This document shows positions 1-7,855 of a DNA stretch of 64,000 bases, one piece after another; position 1 is the first letter of the stretch; each line of letters opens with the position of its first letter. Source of the DNA: Saccharobesus litoralis (GTDB taxonomy: Bacteria; Pseudomonadota; Gammaproteobacteria; Enterobacterales; Alteromonadaceae); NCBI RefSeq assembly GCF_003063625.1, contig NZ_CP026604.1, positions 1,116,001 to 1,180,000 of the forward strand, written 5' to 3'. The notes beneath the pieces are model-generated. The model saw nothing but the letters and a program-made list of their open reading frames with translations, was not told where the DNA came from and made no database searches. A program made the translations under genes and the position numbers.

Positions 1-246
1 GTCATAGATCCATTGCACTTTTTTGCCATTAGGATGTTGCCAATGTTTGTCGACATCCGCTGCCGTTTGCAATAGCGGAATAGCGTCAGACGGAATAGGA
101 TTAGTCGCGACCTTAACTGGAATAGGCTGCCACACTTCGGTTAATTTGGGAGACGGTTTATCATCTTTTGCCAAACTCACCGTTGCCGAAGCCATTAAAG
201 TTAAACCGATAACCAAACGCGTTTTGATTTTTTGTGCTGTATTCAT
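1..246 (-). CDS. Secreted DUF1080-like (3-keto-disaccharide hydrolase/LamG-like) protein, N-terminal part
   Basis: An open frame on the minus strand begins with ATG at 246 and runs off the left edge, giving 82 residues. It starts with a signal peptide (MNTAQKIKTRLVIGLTLM then a small-residue stretch ending SLAKDD). The mature part reads W-x-P-I-P-V, then PSDAIPLLQ and a GKKVQW segment. This resembles the start of DUF1080/3-keto-disaccharide-hydrolase proteins, where a W-P-x-P-V strand is followed by PSDAIxLF and a substrate-binding W. Only the first 82 residues are visible, so the fold is inferred from this short pattern. The next co-directional gene upstream is the beta-propeller/cytochrome pair at 350-2817, and the spacing (about 100 bp) would allow one operon. 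The plus-strand frame over the same bases is a shadow. Confidence 0.6.
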   Translation of the reverse strand, partial: MNTAQKIKTRLVIGLTLMASATVSLAKDDKPSPKLTEVWQPIPVKVATNPIPSDAIPLLQTAADVDKHWQHPNGKKVQWIYD

Positions 247-349
247 AGTTTTTCGCTTTAGTATTTTCTTTTTGATATTTTCACTGTGATAAAGGAACGT
301 CAGGCGCAGCACTTAAAGCACGCCTGAATATTTGCAACAGTTAACTTGC

Positions 350-1882
350 TTACTTAAGCGCATTAACCGTATAGCGCAGCACGTTGCCCATTAAAGGTCG
401 ACCGGCTGTATCGCTAAACTTGCCTAAATCTAAAGTATAAAGTCGGTCGGTCTCTAAGGTTTTAGCACTAATTTTTATCGTATTGCGCTTACCTTTAACC
501 TTTTGAACCTCAACATCCACCGCTTTTAAATCAACCTTAGGCGACCCATAGGCTTTATGGTAATGATAAGTATGGCTCGTAACCGCCACGTTAGACGGCA
601 AGCTAGCTATCGGCTGGTTAAAACTAATTTCAAAACCATCTTTAACCAAGCTAACCTGATCAACGATAAACATAGGCTTATTAGTACGGGTGATTTTTAA
701 TAAGCCTTCATCGCCCGCCCAACCTAAGTGAATTTTACCTATCCATAAGTTGCTATTTTTATCAAAGTCGAGTCTAAAATTGCCTATACCTAAGTCTTCA
801 CCAGCAATAAAGGGGATCAAAGTACCTTGGGTATTGCCCCCGACGTCATCAGGAATAAAACGGAGCAAATGATCGGTATTCATATCGCCAATCAACAACT
901 CTCCTTCAGGCAAGCCAAATGCTTGATGACCCGATGTTGTTAAAGGTTGGGTCGGTGAATTAGCCAATTCACCTTGCGGGAACAAGCCTGCCGGAGATTT
1001 ACGTTTGGCTTTAATATCATCCGGTTTAATATCTTTATGCGCCTTTTTATAGCCAGCTAGCCAGTTTAACCCTGCTGGGTGGCCACCAAAATCGCCTTGA
1101 TTGACCTGAATTAGCGGGCTGGTTGCTATCCAGTCGCCTTGATTATCTGTCGTCCATAATTTGTCATTCGCATCCACATGTAATCCTGCTGGTGAACGAT
1201 AACCCGCTGAATATGGCGTAGCTTGGCCATCTGGTGTAACTTTAATAATCCAGCCACGATAAGGCGCACAAGAGAACATACGCGTGACTTGTTTACGATA
1301 ACCTTTAATCCACTTTTGTTTGTCGTGATACTTTTGCATTTCCGATTTAGGGTTACATTTATCACTGTAATCACCGCGAATATGCTCAAATACACCAGCA
1401 AAATTAGAAGCAACATTTAACGAAATATAGTAATTACCTTTGCTATCCACCGCTGGACCAAAAGCAAATTCATGGTAGTTACCTGTCATGCCAAAGTCAT
1501 CATATAGAACACGATAACTATCCGCTTTACCGTCGCCATTGGTATCGCTAATTCGAGTTAATTCGGGCTTTTGCATAACGACAAAAGTATTTTCACTTTC
1601 CTGAACTATGCCTAGCGGCTCATGCAGGCCAACCGCAAATGTCGACCAAGTATTGTTTTTAGGATCGAAAATCACAATTTCACCACTGTGGATAGCCAAT
1701 GCGATACGGCCATCCTGCATAGCGGCGACGCCACCAATTTGCGGATCAATTTCAGTTGGATAATCCACTCGTTCGATTTGATAATAATCTGACCAAGCCT
1801 GTTGATCAGCATAAGCACTAACACTTAAAAAAGAACAGCAAATTGAGCAAGACACAGCTAACATTTTGATTATATTTTTCAT
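350..1882 (-). CDS. Periplasmic beta-propeller protein, PQQ/sorbosone dehydrogenase-like
   Basis: 510 residues with a signal peptide (cleavage near AYA-DQQ). The body has repeated propeller blades of the glucose/sorbosone dehydrogenase type: GVAAMQDGRIALA near residue 51, an EF-hand-like loop DTNGDGKAD at 113-121 followed by YHEFAFGP, and later SPAGL, LWTTDNQGDW and a QAFGLPEGELLIGD blade. Such proteins oxidise sugars or bind them in the periplasm and pass electrons to a cytochrome. The gene overlaps the upstream cytochrome gene in a TAATG, so translation is coupled and the two products probably act as an electron-transfer pair. The C-terminal ~90 residues look like an Ig-like domain. The substrate cannot be told from the sequence. 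Fold class is fairly sure; dehydrogenase activity is inference. Confidence 0.7.
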   Translation of the reverse strand: MKNIIKMLAVSCSICCSFLSVSAYADQQAWSDYYQIERVDYPTEIDPQIGGVAAMQDGRIALAIHSGEIVIFDPKNNTWSTFAVGLHEPLGIVQESENTFVVMQKPELTRISDTNGDGKADSYRVLYDDFGMTGNYHEFAFGPAVDSKGNYYISLNVASNFAGVFEHIRGDYSDKCNPKSEMQKYHDKQKWIKGYRKQVTRMFSCAPYRGWIIKVTPDGQATPYSAGYRSPAGLHVDANDKLWTTDNQGDWIATSPLIQVNQGDFGGHPAGLNWLAGYKKAHKDIKPDDIKAKRKSPAGLFPQGELANSPTQPLTTSGHQAFGLPEGELLIGDMNTDHLLRFIPDDVGGNTQGTLIPFIAGEDLGIGNFRLDFDKNSNLWIGKIHLGWAGDEGLLKITRTNKPMFIVDQVSLVKDGFEISFNQPIASLPSNVAVTSHTYHYHKAYGSPKVDLKAVDVEVQKVKGKRNTIKISAKTLETDRLYTLDLGKFSDTAGRPLMGNVLRYTVNALK

Positions 1883-2817
1883 TATAAACTCACCTCTACT
1901 GTAAATTGCTTGGCTTGCTGTGGGCTCAAAGTCAGGATGTTATTAGTCAGTGAGCCTTTACTTACCTTAATTTTTGCTTTCTTATTTACTGCGTAAGAGC
2001 TGCCTTGATTAGAGCTAACTGCGTTAGCTGGCTGTTGAAAGTTAAGCGAAATACTTTGCTTAACCCCACTCATTTGATAATGACGCACAAAACTCTTACT
2101 GCTATCACCAAGGCTGAGCCGCTCTCGAATTTGCACAGAACCAATTTGATAGATAAATTCAGGTTGTTGCCCCACCATGTCGTAACCCAAAAATTCAACG
2201 GCATCATCCTGCTGAAATGAAAAGAAGTCAGTCGCTGCTTCCCAATACATGACTTTGTCACGATTAGACTCTAAATCTTTTTCACCATGAAAAGGGGCAT
2301 ACGTCGGGTAAGCATAACGCACACGGCCAATGGTTGTGTCCCAAGCCAGCGTGATGTCTTTACTCAAGCTAATAGCAATCGAAGCCGGAGAGGTAAATGG
2401 CAGATACTTACGTTTAAAATAAGGAAACTTTTTAGCCGGTGCACGATAAGGTTTAAACCTAGGTTTAGGCTGACGTTCTTTTAAATGTCGAGTAATAAAT
2501 AAAATATGCTCATGAATATCAGTTAAAGTTTGATCACCTAAATGGGCCATTGGCGGCATTTGGATGGTATCCGGATTTTTCTTACCTGGATTTTTCGCCC
2601 AAGCCAAAAACGCATCGCGTTTTGCTAATGGGTAATGATCACGCATATAAACCATAGAAGGTCCAGTGCCAAATCGGTCGACCATATGACAGGCTTGGCA
2701 ATTCGCTTTAAATGCCTTTTGGCCATTAGCATTGGCAAACGTTAAAAACGAAAACAAGCTAAGGCAGGTCAATAAAATAACGCGATAGCCAAATCGTATT
2801 TCGTTATTAAAATTCAT
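1882..2817 (-). CDS. Secreted monohaem cytochrome c with C-terminal extension
   Basis: 311 residues with a hydrophobic signal sequence (residues 10-30). A single haem c motif CQACH lies at 40-44 with a likely distal methionine in MPPM at 87-90, so a class I cytochrome fold occupies about residues 32-112. The remaining ~200 residues are not cytochrome-like: they hold WDTTIGRVRYAYPTY and VMYWEAATDFFSF segments and an all-beta pattern. The downstream beta-propeller gene starts inside this stop codon (TAATG), arguing for a joint function as electron acceptor. A divergent membrane-anchored regulator starts 139 bp away. The haem-binding part is certain; the role of the extension is unknown. Confidence 0.8.
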   Translation of the reverse strand: MNFNNEIRFGYRVILLTCLSLFSFLTFANANGQKAFKANCQACHMVDRFGTGPSMVYMRDHYPLAKRDAFLAWAKNPGKKNPDTIQMPPMAHLGDQTLTDIHEHILFITRHLKERQPKPRFKPYRAPAKKFPYFKRKYLPFTSPASIAISLSKDITLAWDTTIGRVRYAYPTYAPFHGEKDLESNRDKVMYWEAATDFFSFQQDDAVEFLGYDMVGQQPEFIYQIGSVQIRERLSLGDSSKSFVRHYQMSGVKQSISLNFQQPANAVSSNQGSSYAVNKKAKIKVSKGSLTNNILTLSPQQAKQFTVEVSL

Positions 2818-2956
2818 AATTCACCTTTACTACTTTCTGCATCGGCAGAAGTTATATAAACTAGTTACTGTAGATTAGCGGCTGCGCTGTCAGCAAAAAA
2901 GTTACATCCTAATAACAAACTGTAATCAGCCACGTTAAATTAACTGTTATAAATTG

Positions 2957-4363
2957 ATGAATACACGACCCGAAACAGCCCTAAAACCCAATAAAAATGC
3001 GCTTATTGAACATTTAACGCGTATAGAAGCAAGTGATACTTTAGGGCGTTCCAAAGTAAACTGTAAACTCATAAACTATTTAGTAAACCACTACATCAAA
3101 CTAAATGAACAAGGGTCAGAATATAAATCACCGAAAGAAGTCGAGTTAGCGATAGAGGTGTTTGGCAGAGCCAGTGACTTTAATCCTGCTGAAGATGCCT
3201 TTGTGCGCGTTTACATTTCTAACCTAAGAAAAAAGCTAGAAACTTATTATCAAACAGAAGGCAAACACGAAGCGTTTTGCATTTGTATTCCCCCTGGTGG
3301 TTACGGCTTAAGTTTTCAACACTTGCCAAATACGCAACTCAAGGCCACAACAACAGAAATAGCAACAGAAATAGCAACACACACTAAACTAGAGGCAGAT
3401 CACCTCGCTCCACTCGCTGATAAAAACAACCTAGGTGATCAATCAGATTTACCTACAAAAAAACAAAACTCAAATATATTTAACTGGCGCACTGGCTTTA
3501 TTGCACTAGGCGTGATCTTACTGGCTTCTATAACAACAAACTTGTGGTTATGGCAACAAGTTGAGCCAGTCAAAGTTGACTCTTATCAACCTATCCGTCA
3601 ACACACCTTATGGCGTGACTTATTTAGCAATGCGAAACCCACATTAATCGTGGTCGGCGACTTATTTATGCTCAACGAGCGTGATCCTGATACAAACCGC
3701 CCACGTGGTATTAGAGACTACGGCATCAATAGTTATGCTGATCTTGAAGATTATTTTGCACAATACCCACATAAGCGAGCCTCTGTGACTGTCGCGCAAA
3801 GTGCCTTTTTACTAAAAAATAGTGTATTTGCGGTCAAACATATTCTGCCGTTATTTGCTGATCCAACGCGAGTCTCAATTCGCTTAGTGTCTGATTTAAC
3901 GCCTGATGATCTACGTGATTATAATTTAATATATCTAGGATTATTTAAGTCGCTTGGCGCAATAGACGCTTACATTCAAGGCTCAAACTTTACCCTAGGT
4001 CGACATGGCACCGCCTTGACCGACAAAACCACTAATCAAGTTTATAAAGTTACCGGCAACTTACAGCAGGAATACACGGATTATGGGGTGTTTACTAAGT
4101 TTGTAGGGCCAAGCGGCAATATCATATACAGCTTAGCGGGATTTTCAGATGCGTCAGTGATCCAAATGGCGAAGTATTTAACTAACCCTAATAAACTTAA
4201 CTCTGATGAGTTCACTGAACATTATCAAATGTATGCGAGCCAAGCCTATCAAAATTTTGAATTGATGTTTTCCACCTCTAGCTTTGACCGCACCGATCTC
4301 GGTTCACAAGTCATTAGTAGCGGTAAATTGAATGTTAAAGCCATATGGGCAATGCCACATTAG
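2957..4363 (+). CDS. Membrane-anchored winged-helix transcriptional regulator with periplasmic domain
   Basis: 468 residues from the ATG at 2957 (a TTG three bases earlier would add one residue). Residues ~20-120 form a winged-helix domain of the CadC/ToxR-like type, with VRVYISNLRKKLETYY followed by an IPPGGYGLSF wing. One hydrophobic segment at ~181-199 crosses the membrane, and a ~265-residue periplasmic domain follows that I do not recognise. The one-protein sensor layout (cytoplasmic DNA binding, periplasmic sensing) fits regulation of the divergent cytochrome/beta-propeller operon, whose start is 139 bp away. The linker carries short repeats (TEIATEIATH). Regulator class is well supported; target and ligand are inference. 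Confidence 0.75.
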   Translation: MNTRPETALKPNKNALIEHLTRIEASDTLGRSKVNCKLINYLVNHYIKLNEQGSEYKSPKEVELAIEVFGRASDFNPAEDAFVRVYISNLRKKLETYYQTEGKHEAFCICIPPGGYGLSFQHLPNTQLKATTTEIATEIATHTKLEADHLAPLADKNNLGDQSDLPTKKQNSNIFNWRTGFIALGVILLASITTNLWLWQQVEPVKVDSYQPIRQHTLWRDLFSNAKPTLIVVGDLFMLNERDPDTNRPRGIRDYGINSYADLEDYFAQYPHKRASVTVAQSAFLLKNSVFAVKHILPLFADPTRVSIRLVSDLTPDDLRDYNLIYLGLFKSLGAIDAYIQGSNFTLGRHGTALTDKTTNQVYKVTGNLQQEYTDYGVFTKFVGPSGNIIYSLAGFSDASVIQMAKYLTNPNKLNSDEFTEHYQMYASQAYQNFELMFSTSSFDRTDLGSQVISSGKLNVKAIWAMPH

Positions 4364-4425
4364 CCTGTTTACGTTGGGCGAGTTTTACACCCGCTAACCC
4401 AGAGTTACATAACTACACCGCGTTT

Positions 4426-4442
4426 GCAGGGATAAACCCTGC
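4426..4442. repeat. Short inverted repeat after the halogenase gene
   Basis: A GCAGGG/CCCTGC stem with a 5-base loop directly follows the stop codon of the halogenase gene. It lacks a clear T-tract, so it may act as a weak terminator or belong to a dispersed intergenic element ending in CCCTAC. Confidence 0.4.
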
Positions 4443-4443
4443 C

Positions 4444-5907
4444 CTACAAGTTTTTAAACAACTTGGCTAATTCATCACGCCGATGTTGGATCTGCTGTAT
4501 TTCATTGGCAAAGGTTTCTGTTTTACTGGGATCAGGCTCAGGAAAAGTACCAACTCCGGCCAACAACGCATGCCAAGATGCACTTGGGTAATACTGGCTA
4601 ATTTGCTGCAAATCTAATTCTTCGGCTACGTCCATACCATTAAACCAAGCATATAAAATACGTTGCAATGAATCTGAAACTGGAATTTTACGGCAGTCTT
4701 GCCAATAAGGCGTATCGTTACGCGAATTAGAAATATAATGAGTGACAATATAATCGCGCACGCGCTCAAACGCGTAGTTAATTTTATCGTTAAAGTAGTC
4801 TTGCTTAGCGGTAGTACCTTTACCTTCTTCAATAGCCGCTATAAAGCTTTCTATCGTGTCCTGAACAAGATGCAACGCCGTTGCTTCCAAAGGTTCAATA
4901 AAGCCCTGCGATAAACCAACTGCTAAACAATTTTTGTTCCAATGTTTTTCCGAACGGCCGACGCGCATTTTGATATGGCGCGCTTCAACATCTTTCACTC
5001 GATCCTGACCAATAAAATGACGTAATTCTTGTTCAGCACTATCTGCAGTTTGGTATTTAGCGCTATAAACATAGCCATTGCCCACACGGTTTTGTAACGG
5101 AATATGCCAAGCCCAACCATTACTTAAGGCCGTAGACACCGTTTGTGGTGAGTAGTTATCTATTTTAGGTGAGGCTATCGCGACTGCGGAATCATTAAAT
5201 AAGTTGTCACTGTAACTAACAAATGGCGTATTTAAGGTTTTTTGCATTAACAAGGCTTTAAAGCCGGTACAATCAACAAAAATATCTGCACTTAGCTCAC
5301 CCTGTTCATCACTTACAACACTGGCAATATCACCATTTTCCGCTTGTTTAACTTGGCTAATATTGCCTAGCAAATGGTTTACGCCTAACGCCAGTGACTT
5401 TTCTTTAAGTAACAACCCGAGCTTTTCAGCATCAAAATGATAGGCATATAGAGTCTCTACAGGGTTGGAGCTGTCCTGCAATTGACAACTTTTACGTTGA
5501 TTAGTGAGCTCTTTAGTTAGGTAGTAATTGTCTGGATGGCAAGTGATGGGATAACCATGGCGGCGCAAGCGAGTATGTTGGGCAAATAGTGGCGTTACAT
5601 CATCATCATATTGGCTTAGAAATGGGTGAAAATAACTTTCAAAGCCTTTGCGGATCGACCAATGCTTAAAGGTAATACCATTTTTAAAAGTAGCATTACA
5701 TTTAGACATCCATTGTGCTTCAGAAATATCGAGGGTTTTGAATAAATGACGAATATAAGGTGTGGATCCTTCACCTACACCAACAGTAGGAATATTAGGC
5801 GATTCAATCAAAGTAATGTCGGCTTGTGGCCACTGTTTAGCCAATAACGACGCTGTCATCCACCCCGCTGTACCGCCTCCGATAATTAGAATTTGTTTAT
5901 TGAACAC
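4444..5907 (-). CDS. Flavin-dependent tryptophan halogenase family protein
   Basis: About 487 residues. The start is taken as GTG at 5907, giving MFNKQILIIGGG; a TTG at 5919 is also possible. The FAD-binding GGGTAGW motif lies at 10-16, VGVGEGSTP at 42-50, a lysine in the position of the catalytic Lys (TFKNG, K75) and the halogenase fingerprint WxWxIP as GWAWHIP near 270. The substrate/chloride region reads EPLEATAL, where characterised tryptophan halogenases have EPLESTG, so the Ser and Gly are replaced. Homologues are common beside TonB-dependent receptors in marine and freshwater bacteria with no known substrate. Here it lies downstream of, but is separated by a terminator from, the receptor operon. 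Family assignment is firm; the true substrate is unknown. Confidence 0.88.
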   Translation of the reverse strand: MFNKQILIIGGGTAGWMTASLLAKQWPQADITLIESPNIPTVGVGEGSTPYIRHLFKTLDISEAQWMSKCNATFKNGITFKHWSIRKGFESYFHPFLSQYDDDVTPLFAQHTRLRRHGYPITCHPDNYYLTKELTNQRKSCQLQDSSNPVETLYAYHFDAEKLGLLLKEKSLALGVNHLLGNISQVKQAENGDIASVVSDEQGELSADIFVDCTGFKALLMQKTLNTPFVSYSDNLFNDSAVAIASPKIDNYSPQTVSTALSNGWAWHIPLQNRVGNGYVYSAKYQTADSAEQELRHFIGQDRVKDVEARHIKMRVGRSEKHWNKNCLAVGLSQGFIEPLEATALHLVQDTIESFIAAIEEGKGTTAKQDYFNDKINYAFERVRDYIVTHYISNSRNDTPYWQDCRKIPVSDSLQRILYAWFNGMDVAEELDLQQISQYYPSASWHALLAGVGTFPEPDPSKTETFANEIQQIQHRRDELAKLFKNL

Positions 5908-5953
5908 TACCCAAACCAAAGGTTAACAATTTACATATTAACGTTTTACAAAA

Positions 5954-5978
5954 AAAAAGCTGGCAATGCCAGCTTTTT
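5954..5978 (-). terminator. Rho-independent terminator of the TonB receptor/lipoprotein operon
   Basis: Perfect GCTGGC/GCCAGC stem with a 3-base loop, flanked by A5 and T5. It lies 36 bp after the lipoprotein stop in the minus direction and can also work in the plus direction. Confidence 0.85.
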
Positions 5979-6014
5979 ACATAATTAAACTTAACTTGTT
6001 ACCAATTAATAGTA

Positions 6015-7787
6015 TTAGTCACAGTTTTTAATGCAAGTCATTTTGATATTATCATAGTATGCATCAATATCACCGACGGTACCGGCAAATTGTAAAACCA
6101 GTCGAACGTCAGCTAGCCCAACCCAATTATCTGGCTCTACAAATTCATGCACATATGTTTGCCAATCACCAGACGTCACAGGGCCAGTTTTATTACCACC
6201 CTTCCATATCTGCCAGTTTGAACCATTTGGGAAAAATATAGCCGTATGTGCTTGATTTTCACCTGCCACAAAGTTGTTAACTTTCATATCCCAAGTCAGT
6301 TGGAATGTTCGAGCCTTATCCCCAGTACGAGAACCATCAGCGAAATCATTAGGTAACATTGGGTCTAGGAAATTTTCTTTTAATAACAAACCTCCTGTAG
6401 TGGTACCGTTATCTTTAGCTTGTAAATGTAACCCATAGTTACCATCTCGAGCAGCATCAGCCGATACTGTGATAATAGGGTCTAAAGTTCCCCATTTATG
6501 AATCCAAGGCGTTTTTTCACCAGACTCAAAATCACCATTTAACTCATAAATATAATTGGGGTTTGCTTTAGGGTTAATTTTGATAACACTGATTCTATTA
6601 TCAACCAAGGTTTTAACTTGAATTTCAACTGGTCCCAAATAGCGATTAACTATAGTCACTAAGCCCGTATTTTGATCAACAGTTGCAATATCAGTATTCA
6701 AAGACTCCCACATTACAGTACGATCAATTCCAGAATTAGGATCTTCTGGTAGTACCTTTGCTGTAAGCTGGAAAGGTATGCCAAGTGCTACTGGTATTGC
6801 GGCTTTAGTTTGCCCTCCGGCTTGAATTTCAACTCCAACAGGACCACTTGGAAATTCAGACACAACAACATCAAACTCTTTGTATACGGAGCCTTTGTTG
6901 ATACCATCTTTTAAACTCGCAGTCACTTTTACAACAGCATCTATAGCGCCATTAGAAGCAATACCTTTAACAACTTGAGCTAGACTTTCATTTTGCGGAG
7001 TATCAGGGTCATCAGGAACCGAAGTCACTGTAGCAATACTCTCATCAGCAGAAGTCCAAACCAATTCAGGTAATGATGCAAAATCAGGAAAGACCTGAGC
7101 TGTAACAGCTGTATCATATCCTTGTGGTACTTTTATCGTGTCGCCTTCGACTATCTCAATATCAGTAACAGGGTCTTCAGCACCAGTAACTTTTACAATT
7201 ACCGTACGTTTTAAATAATCATCTTCAAAATCAAAGTCTCCATCGTTATAAGTGTTCGATAAAAAGTAATCGTATTTGTACTCTTTTTCTTCACCATACT
7301 TCAATTCATCAGTCCACGTAAAAGGCTGTACAACCAACTCTAGGCCATCTTGAAGTATTCCAGCCTCATAACGATCTAGTACTGTATATCCAGGTTGGCC
7401 ATATTGTCTGATCGAGCGAATATAAGGAGGAGCTTCCTGCACAGCGTCTTCCATTAGCACTTCACCAGTTGCAGGATCAGTTTTAACCGAACCATCTCCA
7501 TTAGTTTGTGGGCGCTTATCTACTTCTCCATCTCCGTCCTCATCTATAATTGCTAAGTCTAGATTGATAATAGAAACAGTTCTCCCTGAACTATTGTTGA
7601 TATTTTGAGCAAGGTCAACTCGAGTGATGTCGTCATTTTCAGATATTTCAACAACAATGGTAGGCTGCTCAGTTGTAAGTGGTTCAAAGTCAGCATTAGT
7701 AAAGTCACGATCTATGTCGTCTCCACTACAGGCCGCAAGTATCGCTGCCATAGTTGCTGTTAATAAAGTTTGTTTAAAACAACTCAT
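6015..7787 (-). CDS. Surface lipoprotein with Ig-like (BIG2) and carbohydrate-binding-like domains
   Basis: 590 residues from the ATG at 7787, chosen because TTGGAGAAAAAAC gives a good ribosome site and a lipoprotein signal (lipobox LAAC-S) follows at once; longer in-frame starts lack this. After the lipobox comes an acidic region with DEDGDGEVD, then two BIG2-type Ig-like domains (first with LVWTSADESIATV, second with VMWESLNTDIATVDQ and TGLVTI). The last ~155 residues, from LNGDFESG to the conserved YYDNIKM end, look like a CBM4/CenC-type sugar-binding sandwich. It sits directly downstream of the TonB receptor with a 68-bp gap. It probably serves as the outer-surface glycan-binding partner, the role SusD-like or SGBP proteins have in Bacteroidetes. 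Binding specificity is inference. Confidence 0.75.
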   Translation of the reverse strand: MSCFKQTLLTATMAAILAACSGDDIDRDFTNADFEPLTTEQPTIVVEISENDDITRVDLAQNINNSSGRTVSIINLDLAIIDEDGDGEVDKRPQTNGDGSVKTDPATGEVLMEDAVQEAPPYIRSIRQYGQPGYTVLDRYEAGILQDGLELVVQPFTWTDELKYGEEKEYKYDYFLSNTYNDGDFDFEDDYLKRTVIVKVTGAEDPVTDIEIVEGDTIKVPQGYDTAVTAQVFPDFASLPELVWTSADESIATVTSVPDDPDTPQNESLAQVVKGIASNGAIDAVVKVTASLKDGINKGSVYKEFDVVVSEFPSGPVGVEIQAGGQTKAAIPVALGIPFQLTAKVLPEDPNSGIDRTVMWESLNTDIATVDQNTGLVTIVNRYLGPVEIQVKTLVDNRISVIKINPKANPNYIYELNGDFESGEKTPWIHKWGTLDPIITVSADAARDGNYGLHLQAKDNGTTTGGLLLKENFLDPMLPNDFADGSRTGDKARTFQLTWDMKVNNFVAGENQAHTAIFFPNGSNWQIWKGGNKTGPVTSGDWQTYVHEFVEPDNWVGLADVRLVLQFAGTVGDIDAYYDNIKMTCIKNCD

Positions 7788-7855
7788 GTTTTTTCTCCAA
7801 AATTCAGTCTTCTCAGGCATTCGCATATGCGGTTTTTTATTACATAAATTACGCA

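Noticed and set aside
23-289. Plus-strand gene of 88 residues
   Set aside because: It is the reverse frame of the DUF1080-like gene, whose signal peptide and coding pattern on the minus strand are better.
2818-2956. Direct repeats ACTGTA/ACTGTT in the divergent promoter
   Set aside because: Three short AT-rich hits with irregular spacing are not enough to call a regulator site.
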